Source of the DNA: Dipylidium caninum
Lineage: Eukaryota; Platyhelminthes; Cestoda; Cyclophyllidea; Dipylidiidae
Direction: 5' to 3'
Length of the DNA: 64,000 nucleotides
Assembly: GCA_017562135.1 (NCBI GenBank)
Contig: QEYB01000715.1
Span: forward strand, 434,001-498,000
Position numbers and translations under genes: made by a program. The notes beneath the pieces were generated by a model, which did no database searches, was not told the origin of the DNA, and saw nothing but the letters and a program-made list of their open reading frames with translations. Below are positions 1-11,562 of the stretch, one piece after another; position 1 is the first letter of the stretch; the number at the start of each line of letters is the position of its first letter.

Positions 1-19
1 AGAAAAATGCATGTTTTAC

Positions 20-169
20 CTTGGCGATCCTGTCGCACAGAAAGGCTGGCGGTTTAAGCAGGGAGAGAGCCTGAGGGGAAGAGAGAATATACTCCAATAG
101 CACATGTCCCGGAGATCTAGTGAAACTGTTTGAGGAGGCGAAAAACCTGGGTGCGAACCAGTTGACGAG
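20..169 (-). CDS. RhoGAP-like gene, exon
   Basis: The exon is 150 nt and open in phase 0. It begins after a CCTCCAG acceptor and ends at AAG|GTAAAA. It joins in phase to the exon at 659-878 and encodes LVNWFAPRFF through FLCDRIAK. Confidence 0.5.
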
Positions 170-878
170 CTGGAGGGTTAAGAGTAAACTATTAATAGAT
201 AGCAATAGTGTTGAAAAGCATTACGCAATGAAATTTTTTTGCAACTACCTTCGATACTCCAGTGGCGAAACACCAATTTCACTTCGGCGATAATAGGGAA
301 ATTAGCAGGATAAATAAAAAAAATCAGAACTTTTCAGTAAGCCTGAAACCCCCTAAAATACTGACTCAAGTTCTGCCAAGGTCATTGGAAGACCTGTGAT
401 TCAGCAACAATACTTGGCTGACACAGCGTAAGTTAAGGTCGAAGACTTGATTAGCTTGAATGGAACCCAACGTCAACAAATATGGCTCGCAGCGTAATGG
501 TTAAGTAGAGAATGTGGCTTGAGGAGGAGCATAAGTGCGAATAGGATAAATCAGTAGTAGACGAAAACAATCTCCTAATGGAGATGACGGCTAAGAAAAG
601 TTAAAAATGAAAAATCACAAAATACCAAGCAAACATTGTGAAAAGTAAGGGCTTTTACCGTGTTAGGATTCACACAGTGCAATGACTTCTGAAGATTGTG
701 CTCGTCTGCGTTAGCTGTGATCCGCTGAACTTGCTCCACAAAAAGCTGGAGCTGGAAGCGGATTGCGGGCGGAAGGAGGAGAAGAGCCAGTTGGGTGGCC
801 AGTGCATTGTCTTTGCCATTATTCCGACACTGAGGAGACGGCGGCGGTGACCCCAGGGCGGGGGGAACGTCAACAACT
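20..878 (-). CDS. RhoGAP-like domain protein (DEPDC1-type), 3' part, runs off the left edge
   Basis: Two phase-compatible exons (878-659 and 169-20) encode about 123 residues. The first contains LALLLLPPAIRFQLQLFVEQ followed by VQRIT, which resembles the LQLCCLLLPPPNRRKLQLL stretch of the degenerate RhoGAP-like domain of DEPDC1 proteins. The second contains HVLLEYILSSPQALSLL, resembling the segment that follows in that family (from memory, not a search). Such domains usually lack GAP activity and act as protein-interaction modules in transcription or cell-cycle regulation. The first exon needs a phase 2 partner upstream, and I found none between 879 and the end of the next gene. The last exon ends in a good GTAAAA donor, so the gene continues beyond base 1. 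The alternative is another RhoGAP-fold family. Confidence 0.45.
659..878 (-). CDS. RhoGAP-like gene, exon
   Basis: The exon is 220 nt. The acceptor is TGTTCCAG and the donor is ACG|GTAAAA. It enters in phase 2 and leaves in phase 0. It carries the leucine-rich LLLLPP helix and the following VQRITANADEHNLQ helix on which the RhoGAP-like call rests. Confidence 0.5.
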
Positions 879-1125
879 CTGGAACAAAACATTTTACTGG
901 GGCTATTTAAGTAGTAAAATCCGAACATGCAAAAGGAAAACGTACCGGTCTCGAGAAAAAACAGGCGTTTCAACACCGCAGAATGTGGTCGCCTAAAACC
1001 GGATACCATGTTGCATCACCTCGCTGTTTAGATTAAAATATGAAATTAGAATGCCTAATGGAAACATGGTGAGCAATATACATGAAGAAAACGAACACTC
1101 CAAAACTGGTCAGACCGCCAACGTA

Positions 1126-1131
1126 TTTATT
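1126..1131 (-). terminator. Poly(A) signal AATAAA of the unidentified minus-strand gene
   Basis: A canonical AATAAA on the minus strand lies about 75 nt past the TGA stop at 1203-1205. This supports ending the gene here rather than splicing into the RhoGAP-like exons. Confidence 0.45.
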
Positions 1132-1202
1132 GCCGGATTCTGAAGAGAAAGTGACTCATCGGAGCAGGGAAATGCTAATCTTATCCGACATTAATTAAAG
1201 TG

Positions 1203-1402
1203 TCATATTTTTAAACACTTCTTATCCAGAATTTTGGGATTATAAACCTCGTCATAAAATAAATAGTCAAAAGTATTACGTGCTTGAGCAATAACACTAA
1301 CCTTGTAATTGTTAGGTGAATTTTGATTTAACGGCTGCCCAAGTGACAATTGAGAGTTTTCTACAAATCGACGCAACTGTGGGTCGTACAGACTTGGTAA
1401 TT
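1203..1402 (-). CDS. Unidentified gene, terminal exon
   Basis: This exon follows a 30-nt intron (acceptor AATCTAG) and runs in frame for 66 codons to TGA. The C-terminal residues include RNTFDYLFYDEVYNPKIL. A possible donor (AAG|GTTAGT) inside it could instead splice onward. Confidence 0.5.
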
Positions 1403-4400
1403 CTAGATTTAAGAAGGTATAGACAAACTAACCAAAGTATAGCGGGGCACAGGACATTCGACTGATATTCAGTCGCGACTCATCAATGAAAGGGATTGTA
1501 GTGTCTGTCACCTCAAAAAGCGGCGTGGATTCGCCTTGCTTTTGGTTAAAAGTGGTCACTGGCACGTAAGAATCTTCTAACAAGGGAGGAGGGGACGGAC
1601 CACATAGAATGAACTCAATTAAGCGCAGAAAGTATAGCTGTTTCTCTGGTTGATTTGAGTGCAAAGGATAAAATCCAGTGGATGCAGCGATGAGAAAGTC
1701 ATCCATAACAGTAGGAGATTCTTCCAAAAGGCGTACACGACAGATTCTTGTGGGCCCTAAAAAAACAAAAAGTGGAAGGTCCAAAGGGAATGACGACTTA
1801 CATTCGGCAATGGCACTCAAATAAACTAGTGCCGACGGTTCCACAACATAACTCAAGGGTACGCCCGCAACGAAGCCGTTTTCATCAATTTGGACAAGAT
1901 TAGCACTAAATATTCGGCCCCACTCCACTAATTGCTCAAACCGATCACTAAAAAGTGGTGATCTAGATGATGCCGAAAACTGAGGCAGGATAGACGTCAG
2001 CAGATCATCCAAATTGATGTTAAGAAGACCTGCAATTCGTGAGAGGACGGCCAGAGCAAGACTTCTGGCGGTCTTAGCATCCATTCTTTCAGCTCTCTCC
2101 CCCATTCCACCAGAATTGGTTGTGGATCTGCCGCCATAGCTCGAAGTGTTGAGGTCAGAGGTACTCAATGTGCCAATGCCTAAACGTGAGAAAATACTGA
2201 TTGGATGAGTATTTGAGTCAAAAAAGGGCGATTAATGAGACAGAGAGGAAAAGTAGCATGGAAATTATCTTAATAAAGCATATGCTATGCGCGTTCAAGA
2301 ATGCTAGAGGGATTATAATCAAATTGGGAATTCATCGAAATTAGTGCGGTCGCGGAGGATAAACCACCATGGATGGTGCATCTCAATGATATAGGATGGA
2401 ACTACAGGTTGATTGGCGCAAAAAATGATGCTCAAATAAACCATCAACGTCTACCTACGTCGTTATTTGGAAAGTTACTTGCTTGATAAAATGGGTAGGG
2501 CAAAAACTTACGTTTTGTCAACAGTAAATGACGTCTTATTGAGAACAATGTGTAAATATTTATCGATACAAATAGAAAGAGAAACTATTGTGTGCATTAT
2601 ACACGTCCTGAGCAAATATAGAAGTCTACAAAACTTTAGATCTGGAGTACTATTTTATGTCTAAGACCGACTATGAACAACCTCGTAATACTCATGACTT
2701 TCCCCTGTTTATTTTACAAGAGGCAACAAAATATCCACTAACAAGCGCTTGTGACGAAGAGGTTTTAATTCGTCAAAAGACTCATGCCGACTAAAATGTA
2801 CAACAGAAAGTTGCCACAAAGAACATATCGCAAATGTATGAGAGGAAACTTAAGGCTACACCCTAGGTCTATAATTATCTAAGACAACCAGAGTTGGAGG
2901 ACGCTAAATTGATTGGTAATATAATTACAGTAAACATAGATACCCGGGCATTCATAAATACGTGGTTGTGCACAATAATCATTGAAAGACCAGGCACTAG
3001 CTTGATTCAATGCGTTAAAAAAATTGGATTGTCTGTAAAGCCGAAGCTGCCTAAATCAAAGCCTCAGACGAGGACAGCACAGACTTATGAGTTCCTCATA
3101 TAATCAATAAAGAAAACAATCCACCTGCATTCAAGGCCATGGGGATCCAAAAATGCCACAAGTGCGCAAAAATACGTTCCGGAATGATTAAAACAAGCAA
3201 AACAGATTCATAATCTAGTAAAAGTTTGTTTTCATGCAGAACGCGGTCTAAAATTATCAGTCAGCAGCAATTAGGACAGAAAAATCGGAAGGAATTTGGA
3301 GCACGTTATAGTGTTTGGGTTAAGAGCAACTCAAATGGTGGGGCGATTTTACCACCCCGGCATTCCGCCCTTTGCCTCAAGCCCCTTTTTTCGTAACATG
3401 TACTCTCTTTCATACGATTCAAACATTCGTGATATCACAAATGAAAATAAAACCCAACCTCTTGTGTAAATCGTAAAAAGCCGCAAAATTAACAACAATT
3501 ATATAGTGAAAGGAACGTTACATGATGCGGCGAGAGATTCGAGGCTTTCCAGAATTAATTACTTTATTAATAGCGGGGAGGATTTTCGCACTAGCAGACA
3601 AAAATTGTTGTACGATATGTGATTGGAGGGTTTTGCGATTTAAGCGATTGGACTTTGACATTCAAGGGAAGTAATGCCTTATTTTCCCTAAGACAAATAG
3701 CGCATGACCTGCAAACTTCCAGGAATGACATTCAATATTCTGGAAATTAGGCATTAAATACAGTTGTTATTTTGCTAACCTTGCTGGAGAATTTGTATTG
3801 AAAGATGTTTTTTTGTCATAAACACTTAATTCCGTTTTTGGGAGGCCTCGTAGTTGCAGGAGCAAGTAAAACGCATCTACCTCAAAATATTAACATATTT
3901 TGTGGGAAATTGGCTTGATTGCTCTAAATGCAAAACGGCCGAATTGGGCGGAGTGTACGAAATTGCAATGGCTAGAATCTAAAGAGTGGCCGTACTACTC
4001 CCGTCAGTACTCTCCAAATTCTTCGAAGTGTCGCTTCGCCACCCGGCACTGCGAGTTTCAACTCCTTTTTCACGAGCCTCTTTAACATTTTTTTCAATGC
4101 GTGGGTCCCGGTTCTCGGCAAAAGCCTTCAACCTATTATTAACAAACCCAAGCCTGAATTTTCTTAGCAATCTCCATAAGAATCACAGGAGCTGTAGCCA
4201 TCTTGAAAAATGCCTTTATTTTTTTTGCAACTGTCCTTCAACTACTTTCTGATAAAATATGGCTAACTCGAAAATTCGCCATAGCTTCCCACCCATGGTT
4301 TATAATGGACTATTCGTAGACGAATGATTTCGGAGGAATTGGCCAGGTGTGAGCTAAAACAGATATGTACATTTCAGGTCAAGAAATGCGGATTTGTTAC

Positions 4401-6633
4401 TTCATTTAATGTAGATTCATTTGACCTTTTCTCCTAACATTTCCGACGTCTGCCCTCCCCCTTTACTTCGTCGTTACTTACGTTAAAAGCAGTTCCCATA
4501 ACTGTTTGATTGATAATCGGGGCCTTAATAAATTGCAGCGAATGTCTTTAAAAGTGAAACCAGTTTAAATAATGAATATTCACCTTCGGGACGTCTTTCA
4601 TCTTTAGATATTTACCCTGCAAGCCAAATCTCAATGTTTGAAGAACACAAAATGCGATTAAAATTGTTAATAAACAAGAGTAGAGTAAGGTCGACTACCT
4701 CCTATCTTAATTTATCCTCTGCTAACGACGATGGCATATCTGTGTTGAAGGCTATGTTGCGATCGTTTCCAATCTCCAGCACTTCCGTCATCTATACAAC
4801 TATATATCTGGCACCCAATGCACCTACGTGCAGTGTTACAAACGTTTTATGGCTATGGCAAAATCAATCCTATTGCATTCTTCTTGGAGGCGAATACCAA
4901 CCACTTTATGGTAATCAATGTAAGTAAAATCGAAAGGTAAAATCAACGAAATATTACGATAGTTTGTTCGCAAAAGTACAGGCACAACCTGCGAAAACGG
5001 CTCAAATTTCACGGGAATGATTATATAACTCATCACTGCTTGTCCGTTATATGAAGCATGCGGATCTTCAAGAGAGGATTTTTAGCTGATTCAGCAAAAA
5101 TAACTCACCGGTAGGATTAGAAAGCCGATCCGCTTTGTCGTTTCTATCGACGTATTCCGTTACCGACATGAGACCCTCAAGTTCCGATATATCAGCAAAA
5201 TACCAAATGTCCGCTAAAACGCATAAATAAGTCAAGTTGGTAAAACAGATAAAGTTTCCTGTTAAGTGATCACTAACCTTGAAAATATGGTCTTTTACTC
5301 ATCCAGTTTTATAAATGAAACCAAAAAAACAGTTTTCTCGTGTAAATGAGCGAGAATAGAAAGACATTTTGGGAGGAAGTGGCTTACCTAGGTGTGGAAC
5401 CAAATCGGGACGGTCCTCACGTAGGTTACTCAAAAGCGAAGTCATTCGCATCTGTGACAAGAAAAATTGTTTACCACGTTTATATTATAAATATGTGCGT
5501 TTATCTTTTGCTTTCATTCAAAAACTACCCATATCTACAATCTGATGCCCCAAATACACCTACAATAGACGCACAATTTGACGCTTGCTGTCGGCGCAAG
5601 AATTGTGCATATCACTTAACTATTGAAAATTTTAGTCGTGATTTTAGAAATTTACATAATAAAGGCAAAACAAGTCAAGTAAAACGTTAGTGGTCTTTAA
5701 TTAGAACGTTACCGTTTACAAAATACCTTATAGATTTCGGGAACATACTCCTCCTGATCCTGTAAAAAGGAAACAACCGGCATTATGACCAATTCATTCT
5801 TGTCAATTGGATCAAAATTAATCAAAACCACAAATACTACATAACTTCAGGGCTGAATAGACAAGATATGAGCTAAGCCTCGTCAATTGGTGGAGCAAAT
5901 CAAGGAGTTTTTTTTCATCATCATCTGGTTCAAAGTGTGGACGTGTAGATAGGGGCTCCATATTGAACATCTTCATTTCAAATGTGCGAAAAATGCGTGC
6001 TGAAATGTTATGAAGTACACACAATATTCTGCTCCTTATAATGGGTGCCGATTCTGGATCTTTCATCATAAGCTGTATTATCTCGCCATCGGACAACTTT
6101 TCATATTCTTCTTCACCTTCATCACTTGCATTATAGCAAGTGGCAGACAAGTAAGCATTGATGGTTTGCTTGAGAAGCGACTCCGACAATGCAAGACCGT
6201 GAATTATTCCAAGCAAGCATTGAAAAGGCGCCTAGATCTGAGGCATTAGTGGTTGTTTATTACTTCCAATATCATAATCAAGAATTTGGGATAAACCAGC
6301 AGAAGCCCCGTGACATCATAGGGAGATTTTTGCTGTGGAATCATATTCATAATGAAATCAAAAAAAAATATTAGGGAATCGGCCCTACTTGCCGGGACGT
6401 TGAGATCATTTATATTGGGGCTAACTTTGCACACAATAGTCATCGAATGAAATACCTCTTCCTATTTCTATTGACAGCATTAGATTTCTATTTACGCGAA
6501 TAGACATGGCGAATGTGCCCTCAACCTCATCATACAATGTTTTTTGTTGCCTCACTTCCCCCATTGCATAACCAAATTGTGATGATTGTTCGAATTTTGC
6601 GGCCAGCGTTACTACTAGCGACCACGTGACCCA
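1203..6633 (-). CDS. Unidentified multi-exon gene, predicted helical protein (C-terminal part)
   Basis: I do not recognise the family. A chain of exons with consistent phases can be read: 6633-6456, 6424-6264, 6231-5863, 5798-5727, 5451-5388, 5213-5109, 5065 to about 4836, then (gap not resolved) 2179-1433 and 1402-1203, ending in TGA with AATAAA downstream. Introns 6455-6425, 6263-6232 and 1432-1403 are 31, 32 and 30 nt. The product is rich in amphipathic leucine helices (LLGIIHGLALSESLLKQ; LLDLLHQLTRLSSYLVYS; LALAVLSRIAGLLNINLDDL) with short acidic loops and no signal peptide, suggesting a large helical-repeat scaffold. That is inference from composition only. The 5' end lies above 6633 and was not found. 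The junctions at 5863/5798 and around 4836 are uncertain. Confidence 0.5.
1433..2179 (-). CDS. Unidentified gene, long exon
   Basis: The 747-nt exon is open from a CGTTTAG acceptor to a TTTG|GTTAGT donor, phase 1 on both sides. It encodes a Ser/Gly/Asn-rich linker, then leucine-rich helices and a proline-rich turn (CGPSPPPLLEDSYVP). Confidence 0.6.
3979..4201 (-). pseudogene. Possible small frameshifted gene or exon
   Basis: From ATG at 4201-4199 one frame reads MATAPVILMEIAKKIQAW and stops within 20 codons. A second frame overlapping it reads LGFVNNRLKAFAENRDPRIE, then a charged stretch, ending at TAG at 3979. The two halves look like one small basic protein interrupted by a one-base shift near 4145-4155. 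It lies inside the unidentified gene on the same strand, so it could also be one of its exons (acceptor AATTCAG, phase 2). I do not recognise the product. Confidence 0.25.
4836..5065 (-). CDS. Unidentified gene, exon with uncertain 3' end
   Basis: The acceptor CTTGAAG gives phase 1 entry matching the previous exon, and the frame then stays open for about 76 codons (for example SYIIIPVKFEPFSQVVPVLL) to a TAA at 4836. The true donor may be earlier, for example at CGCAG|GTTGTG. Confidence 0.35.
5109..5213 (-). CDS. Unidentified gene, exon
   Basis: The 105-nt exon lies between a GTTTTAG acceptor and an ACCG|GTGAGT donor, phase 1 in and out. It encodes DIWYFADISELEGLMSVTEY and an acidic tail. Both splice sites are strong, and the phase matches both neighbours. 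Confidence 0.6.
5388..5451 (-). CDS. Unidentified gene, small exon
   Basis: The 64-nt exon runs from TTGTCACAG to CTAG|GTAAGC, phase 0 in and phase 1 out. It encodes MRMTSLLSNLREDRPDLVPH. Confidence 0.55.
5727..5798 (-). CDS. Unidentified gene, small exon
   Basis: The frame NELVIMPVVSFLQDQEEYVP continues to a TATAAG|GTATTT donor, leaving phase 0 to match the next exon. Two acceptors are possible: ACAAG at 5799 and the stronger TTTTTACAG before 5759. Confidence 0.45.
5863..6231 (-). CDS. Unidentified gene, exon
   Basis: The exon begins after a 32-nt intron (acceptor GATCTAG), phase 0, and encodes LLGIIHGLALSESLLKQ and an acidic EGEEEYEKLSDGE loop. The frame stays open to a TAA at 5818. The only phase-0 donor towards the next exon is CTT|GTCTAT at 5862, so the 3' boundary is tentative. 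Confidence 0.55.
6264..6424 (-). CDS. Unidentified gene, exon
   Basis: The 161-nt exon is flanked by introns of 31 and 32 nt, with an acceptor after GTGCAAAG and donor GAA|GTAATA. It encodes NVPASRADSLIFFFDFIM and GLLLVYPKFLIMILE. Confidence 0.6.
6456..6633 (-). CDS. Unidentified gene, most 5' exon seen
   Basis: The exon is 178 nt, with donor AGAG|GTATTT and a phase 1 exit matching the next exon. It encodes LAAKFEQSQFGYAMGEV and TFAMSIRVNRNLMLSIEIGR. The acceptor (TGTGAAAG) is weak. Earlier exons were not found. Confidence 0.5.
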
Positions 6634-9600
6634 CTTTCACATTAAGTAAAAGAATAATAGTTAGTGAAAGTCGCTCGCCCATTACCTCTTTTTCACGATT
6701 CGTAAGTCGTGTATATTTCCTAATATAATGTTAAAATTTCGCGTCAGTATTTATTAAATTATCTGATGTAATGCAAACTAGAAATCATCACGTAACAATG
6801 ACTCATTATACGAATTGAATGGATTTTTTATGACCCCTGTGTATGAGCGTCTGATGAAACGAGGCCATAGCTTAACTTCACGTCCTCTGATGGAGAAGTC
6901 CGGTAGAACCTGCTTGACTGATGCTATCTACTTCACTTAAGTAACATAAACAGTTGTGCATTAATGTTAATCTCTTGGAGTTTGGCCCACTCATAATACT
7001 TTCCGTCATTAGGTGAATAGCCCGCTATCACCGATTACAAATAATGCGCATACCCAAGAAACTCTACGAATCTTATAATTGCCGAGGCAGAATGCCTCTC
7101 TTTGACTAAACTAGAAAAAAGATTATTTTTTGTCTTGCTTCTACTTCAATCAATACTCGTTTGCATTCCCGGGTATAACACAATACGAGCGGATTCCGAA
7201 CGTCACTAAATTAATGGCCATATAAGTGTGAATATATATATCAGGTACAATTGCAAAGAGATAATGCCAACTTTTGTTTGTAATTCTTATAACAAAGGTG
7301 TTTACAATTGTATAAATCTAATTGCTCCTAGAGTAGATCCTGGGGACAATTATCAGTTCCGTCAGCAAAATGTCCTAAAAGCTGGGATACGGGGGAATAC
7401 GATCGATTTTCTGAGGAAAAAAGAAGGAGTTTGTATTGATTTTGATTTTAATTTACTCGATATCTCAGCAACTAACGTAGAGGCTCTGAACCACGTAGTT
7501 ATCATCGCGGTCCGCTTTCGCATGTATTTTGAAATACAGGCATACATAACCACGTGATCAGCTTCTTTTGCTTCCATTTTTATTATATTTAATAAGCACA
7601 TGATCTTCTTGACATTGCGACCTCACATCGCAAACCTATAGCCAGAGGTGTAAAGCAGAGGCCTCGAACCATATGTACATCAGAAGAGAAGATTGTGGGA
7701 GACTACGTAAACGGTGAAGTTGCCACTCGTCCATAATTGTTAGGCCTTAGCATGAAGTAGAGTCAATGTATAATTATTTATAGAGAATTCCAAGATCATC
7801 CCACAGAATATCGTACCATCGAGTACTCTCTCGAGAATATCGTCTTATGTACAGAAATTGTCTAACAGTGTGATGACAGTATTCATATTTCAGAATTGAA
7901 ATTTAACATGTAAGGTGACGTCACTTTCCCTATACTTTGTAATTAATTCTCCAAAATTTACTGAAAAAAGTCTAACCTGTCTTCACTCGTGTAGTGTAAA
8001 AAATTTCCTGATAGGAAAGTAAACTAATAACTCTGTGGTCATGCCAGCAAACCAGGTATATGCGTGAAAGATACGAGGATTCGCAGCCTTAGAAATACTT
8101 CTTACTACCTTTTTAATCAGACACTCGGGAAAATATCCACATCTCTATGGCAAAAACCAGTCTCTTTCAGAGGATTTCATAGTGGTAAAAATTATGTACA
8201 TCATTTGGGTTTTTCCGCAAACTAAGGCTTGCCAATAAAGGGACGCAGGAGAATCATAATTATTAATTTGTATGCTTTCCCACGTTGTGAAATTTTCGAC
8301 TCTACTATGCAAGGTCGTCAATCCGAAGACCGCTTGATACCGAACTCTGACAGCATTCATGATGATATATATAGCTAAATATAAAATTTTTTAATATTCA
8401 GGTAGCCTAAAAATCATAGGAGCGGTATACTATTTTGAAAGCATTCCTCAATCTATTAGTCTATATGGAATGCAATTATCAGGCAAAGTAAGATATCCCC
8501 AAGTTTTATAAGGCCTAAATGCTCAAGACTCATAAACAATACAAACAACAATTTCCAGTTCATTGCTGTAGTATACTTAGATTCTTAGTTGGTAACTCAA
8601 GGGTTTTTGATATCGTTTACGTGACACTATATGTTTAACAATTTTTACAGCACTCTGAATTGCTTCCCTTGGTATCACAAACTTGAAGATCATTATCGTT
8701 TTGTTTTAAATTATAAACCAGTAAATCGCAAGTAATCTGTAAAACATAAGCAATTATATATTTGAAAAGGAAAAATAACGATATTTGGTAGTGTTGTTGA
8801 AATTTTGGTCATGTAAAACACGTAAATTGGCCGTATTTGTTCGTTTGTATTAAGGTCCAATCTGAGGAGTGGTACCTATTTGAATGCACTTGTTCATTCA
8901 AATCTCCTGTTAATTCCTTCTTTTCGCCAAGACAGTCACACCGGAACTGGTGAGCATCGCTAAAATATTGAACTTAGTACAGAAATGTTGCGACAACACT
9001 AGTAGTTTTGATTTCCGTCGTGTTACTCTTCGGTTAATTCATTTGTTCTAATTAACTACGAGTTTCTGTATTGTTGTTATTTTTCTCTCAACTAACGTGC
9101 TTTTTTGTTCTTAACAAGTAAACCTGGCATGCACGAAAAATTTAGTATTCTGATAATTTTAGAGAGGGGTTGTAGTGTCCTAGGTTATTGACAATGACAC
9201 CAGACGCCCATCTTTTGTTCCAGTTATTTTTCCCGTCTTTGCTTCTGTTTTGTCTGTTTTATTTTTCCATAGCATTTATTTGCTGTGTTCCTAAAATCAC
9301 TTCTAAAATGGCTTAGATTCATTACTTATTTTTCAATCACCACTGCACTTTAGCGTTTGCTTTCGTACAATTCTCCGTTTTAGCTATGCACATATCCTTG
9401 TAACTGTTCTTAATTCGCGTCCTTTAGCTCTATCTTAGAATTTATTGTCTTTACAGTTAGTCAATTTCGTCAATTATCTCCCCATCATATCTGCCTTTGG
9501 GTGACTAATGTCGTATTTTAATCTGTTACTGAATCTTCCGTGCCTATTTGCGCCCTTAGCGAGTTTTTATTATTTCGCCCACCAAATTTACTTTATATGC

Positions 9601-11151
9601 AACTTCGTGGACTCTATTTGTACGATTTATACAATGATTTTGGTGTTCTCAACGTTAGCATTTGTAAAACCGCATTTCTTGTCTGTAACGTAAATCTTTT
9701 CGTATTTTATGATTCAGTCAAGGAATTCACTCAGCTGTATTTTAAAATGATTTATACATTAGACGTTATCGAAAATCCGTGCCAATGTTGTATTATTTTT
9801 AAGTGTTAAAATTTTTATTCTTTGACCCCTCTTATCAGTTCCCACGTCTGTGAGAAACTCCATATTTATCAATATTTGGACAGTTATTAACTGATTGACA
9901 GTCGGTTAAAATCATGAGCGTCAGTCACATGTAAATACACTGACATACACAAAAATACTTTAGTTGGCACACATGAACACACCCTATCACATGCGCACAA
10001 TAACTCGAGAAACGGCTTTGCGCACCGTAATGGCCCAGTTGAAATACGCGTAATGCTGACTAATCGAAGTCGGACGAGTTTGCGACTCGCACGCGCGCAC
10101 ACGCGGCGGTGCGCGCGCGTGCCCGGTGTGCATGTGCGGCCGGACAGCGGTCTGTCAGTGGCACACGTGATAATGATTCTGAAGGCGTCGGGGTGAAACC
10201 CCTCGCAGAGTGGGGAAATGTGCCAGGATGACTAATTTAGGGGACATTCTGTTAACAAAAACAGACACTTCAGCATACGTTTTATCCATTCACTTCTCAA
10301 ATTCAAGTTCAAATACTTTGTGATCTTCCCCATAACTTTGATGCTTCTTTCACACATGTTTCTCATTCTGGGGTTTTGTTTATAAGCTCAGTTTTCTAAC
10401 AAACTATAAGAGTTTAACCTCCACAATGTTATTGACTTACACAGTTTAATTTGATATCGTTTTTATAGGATAAGCGTAAATCATCTCCTTTGTCCATTTC
10501 GTGGGTTTTTTGTCACTAGGATGTTTCAGTTGAGACAAATTTCCCAGTTCTGCTAAACGAAATATCTAGAAGTACCCGAAGTTCCATTATTCAATCGTCC
10601 ATATTGGTTCTCCGTGCCCTTTTGCTGTAATTTTGCCAGTTTCTTGTTGGGTTTTCATTCGCACAGGTAAAAGCATTACTCACCATATTTGAAATCAGAG
10701 ACAAGTGTATTGGGATGAGACTTTCAACCGCCTCTTCCTTGCTTGCAGTTTAATACTCTTGGTGTTAGGCGGTCTGTTGGCAAAAAGCTGGGTTTGGTTC
10801 TGGTATTTGGATAGCTAATTAATTAGGACAGCGGTTTGAGTGACAAACTGCCTCGCTTTATCAAATGATGCTTCAGTGCTAATGAGGAAACCGGTTTTAG
10901 CACTTCAGGGAACTCATTAATCCTGGAGTTCTCTGTCGTTATGCGCACCCGCGCCCGCTTGTATGTGACAATAAACTAAACAGCTGTTCTTGAGCCCCTG
11001 CACGCGAAAGTGAATTATTTAGCCTTCGGTTACAAATCTGGCAGCGGCTGCTACTACTATATTCGTCACGTCTTGTTACTAAAAGTACTTGGTTAATTTG
11101 ACCTCAAGTCTGTGCTGACCACTTTCATCCTCAATTTTTACCTCATTTACA
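6634..11151. other. Intergenic, AT-rich; no gene seen
   Basis: Short open frames only (for example 7228-7557 plus and 8145-8360 minus), with no recognisable domains, splice-consistent chains or RNA genes. This stretch separates the minus-strand gene from the ZMIZ-like gene and presumably holds the promoters of both. Confidence 0.5.
10081..10142. promoter_or_regulatory. Short CG/GT alternating block upstream of the ZMIZ-like gene
   Basis: A GC-rich block of alternating purine-pyrimidine (repeated CGCG and CGCACAC motifs) stands out in AT-rich DNA about 1.05 kb before the ZMIZ start codon. It could mark a promoter or non-coding first exon. The role is inferred from position and composition only. 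Confidence 0.3.
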
Positions 11152-11180
11152 GCTTTCCTTGTTTCAATACCTTTCGTTGA

Positions 11181-11562
11181 ATGGCTCTTCACACGGGTCC
11201 TCTTGGTGGACTTGGACAGGTAAGCGGTCCACTGGAGACCGCTGGTTGTGCCGCCGCTGGTGGTGCTGGAGGGGGAGGTCTCGGGAGCGATCCCTCACAG
11301 TCGTCGCCAATGCCGGTCGCGGCTCCTCCTCCCCCCTTCATGAAGTACGCACCCACTCCCTATGCACCCGCGGGAGGCGATCTCTACGCCAATGGTGGTA
11401 GCGGCGGCGGTGGCGGTGGCGGTAGCGGAGGTCTAGTCTACTCTGAGGAGAGCGCGTGTCAACCGCCCTCCGCCACCCCTGTCCCCACCATCCAAATGCA
11501 GCACTTTCCGCCACAGCCTCCATCGCAACGTCTCGTCCAACCGCCAGCTATTATTGACACAG
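11181..11562 (+). CDS. ZMIZ: ZMIZ-like gene, first coding exon
   Basis: The start is fixed by an in-frame TGA immediately before the ATG. The encoded residues are Gly/Ala/Pro/Ser-rich with an uninterrupted Gly run. The donor is ACAG|GTGGGT, phase 1. The exon probably begins at about 11152 after a TTTACAG acceptor, implying an upstream non-coding exon. Confidence 0.75.

Noticed and set aside
9508..9809. Phe/Leu/Tyr-rich frames resembling membrane proteins
   Set aside because: AT-rich DNA yields such residues by chance; there is no conserved motif and no exon structure.
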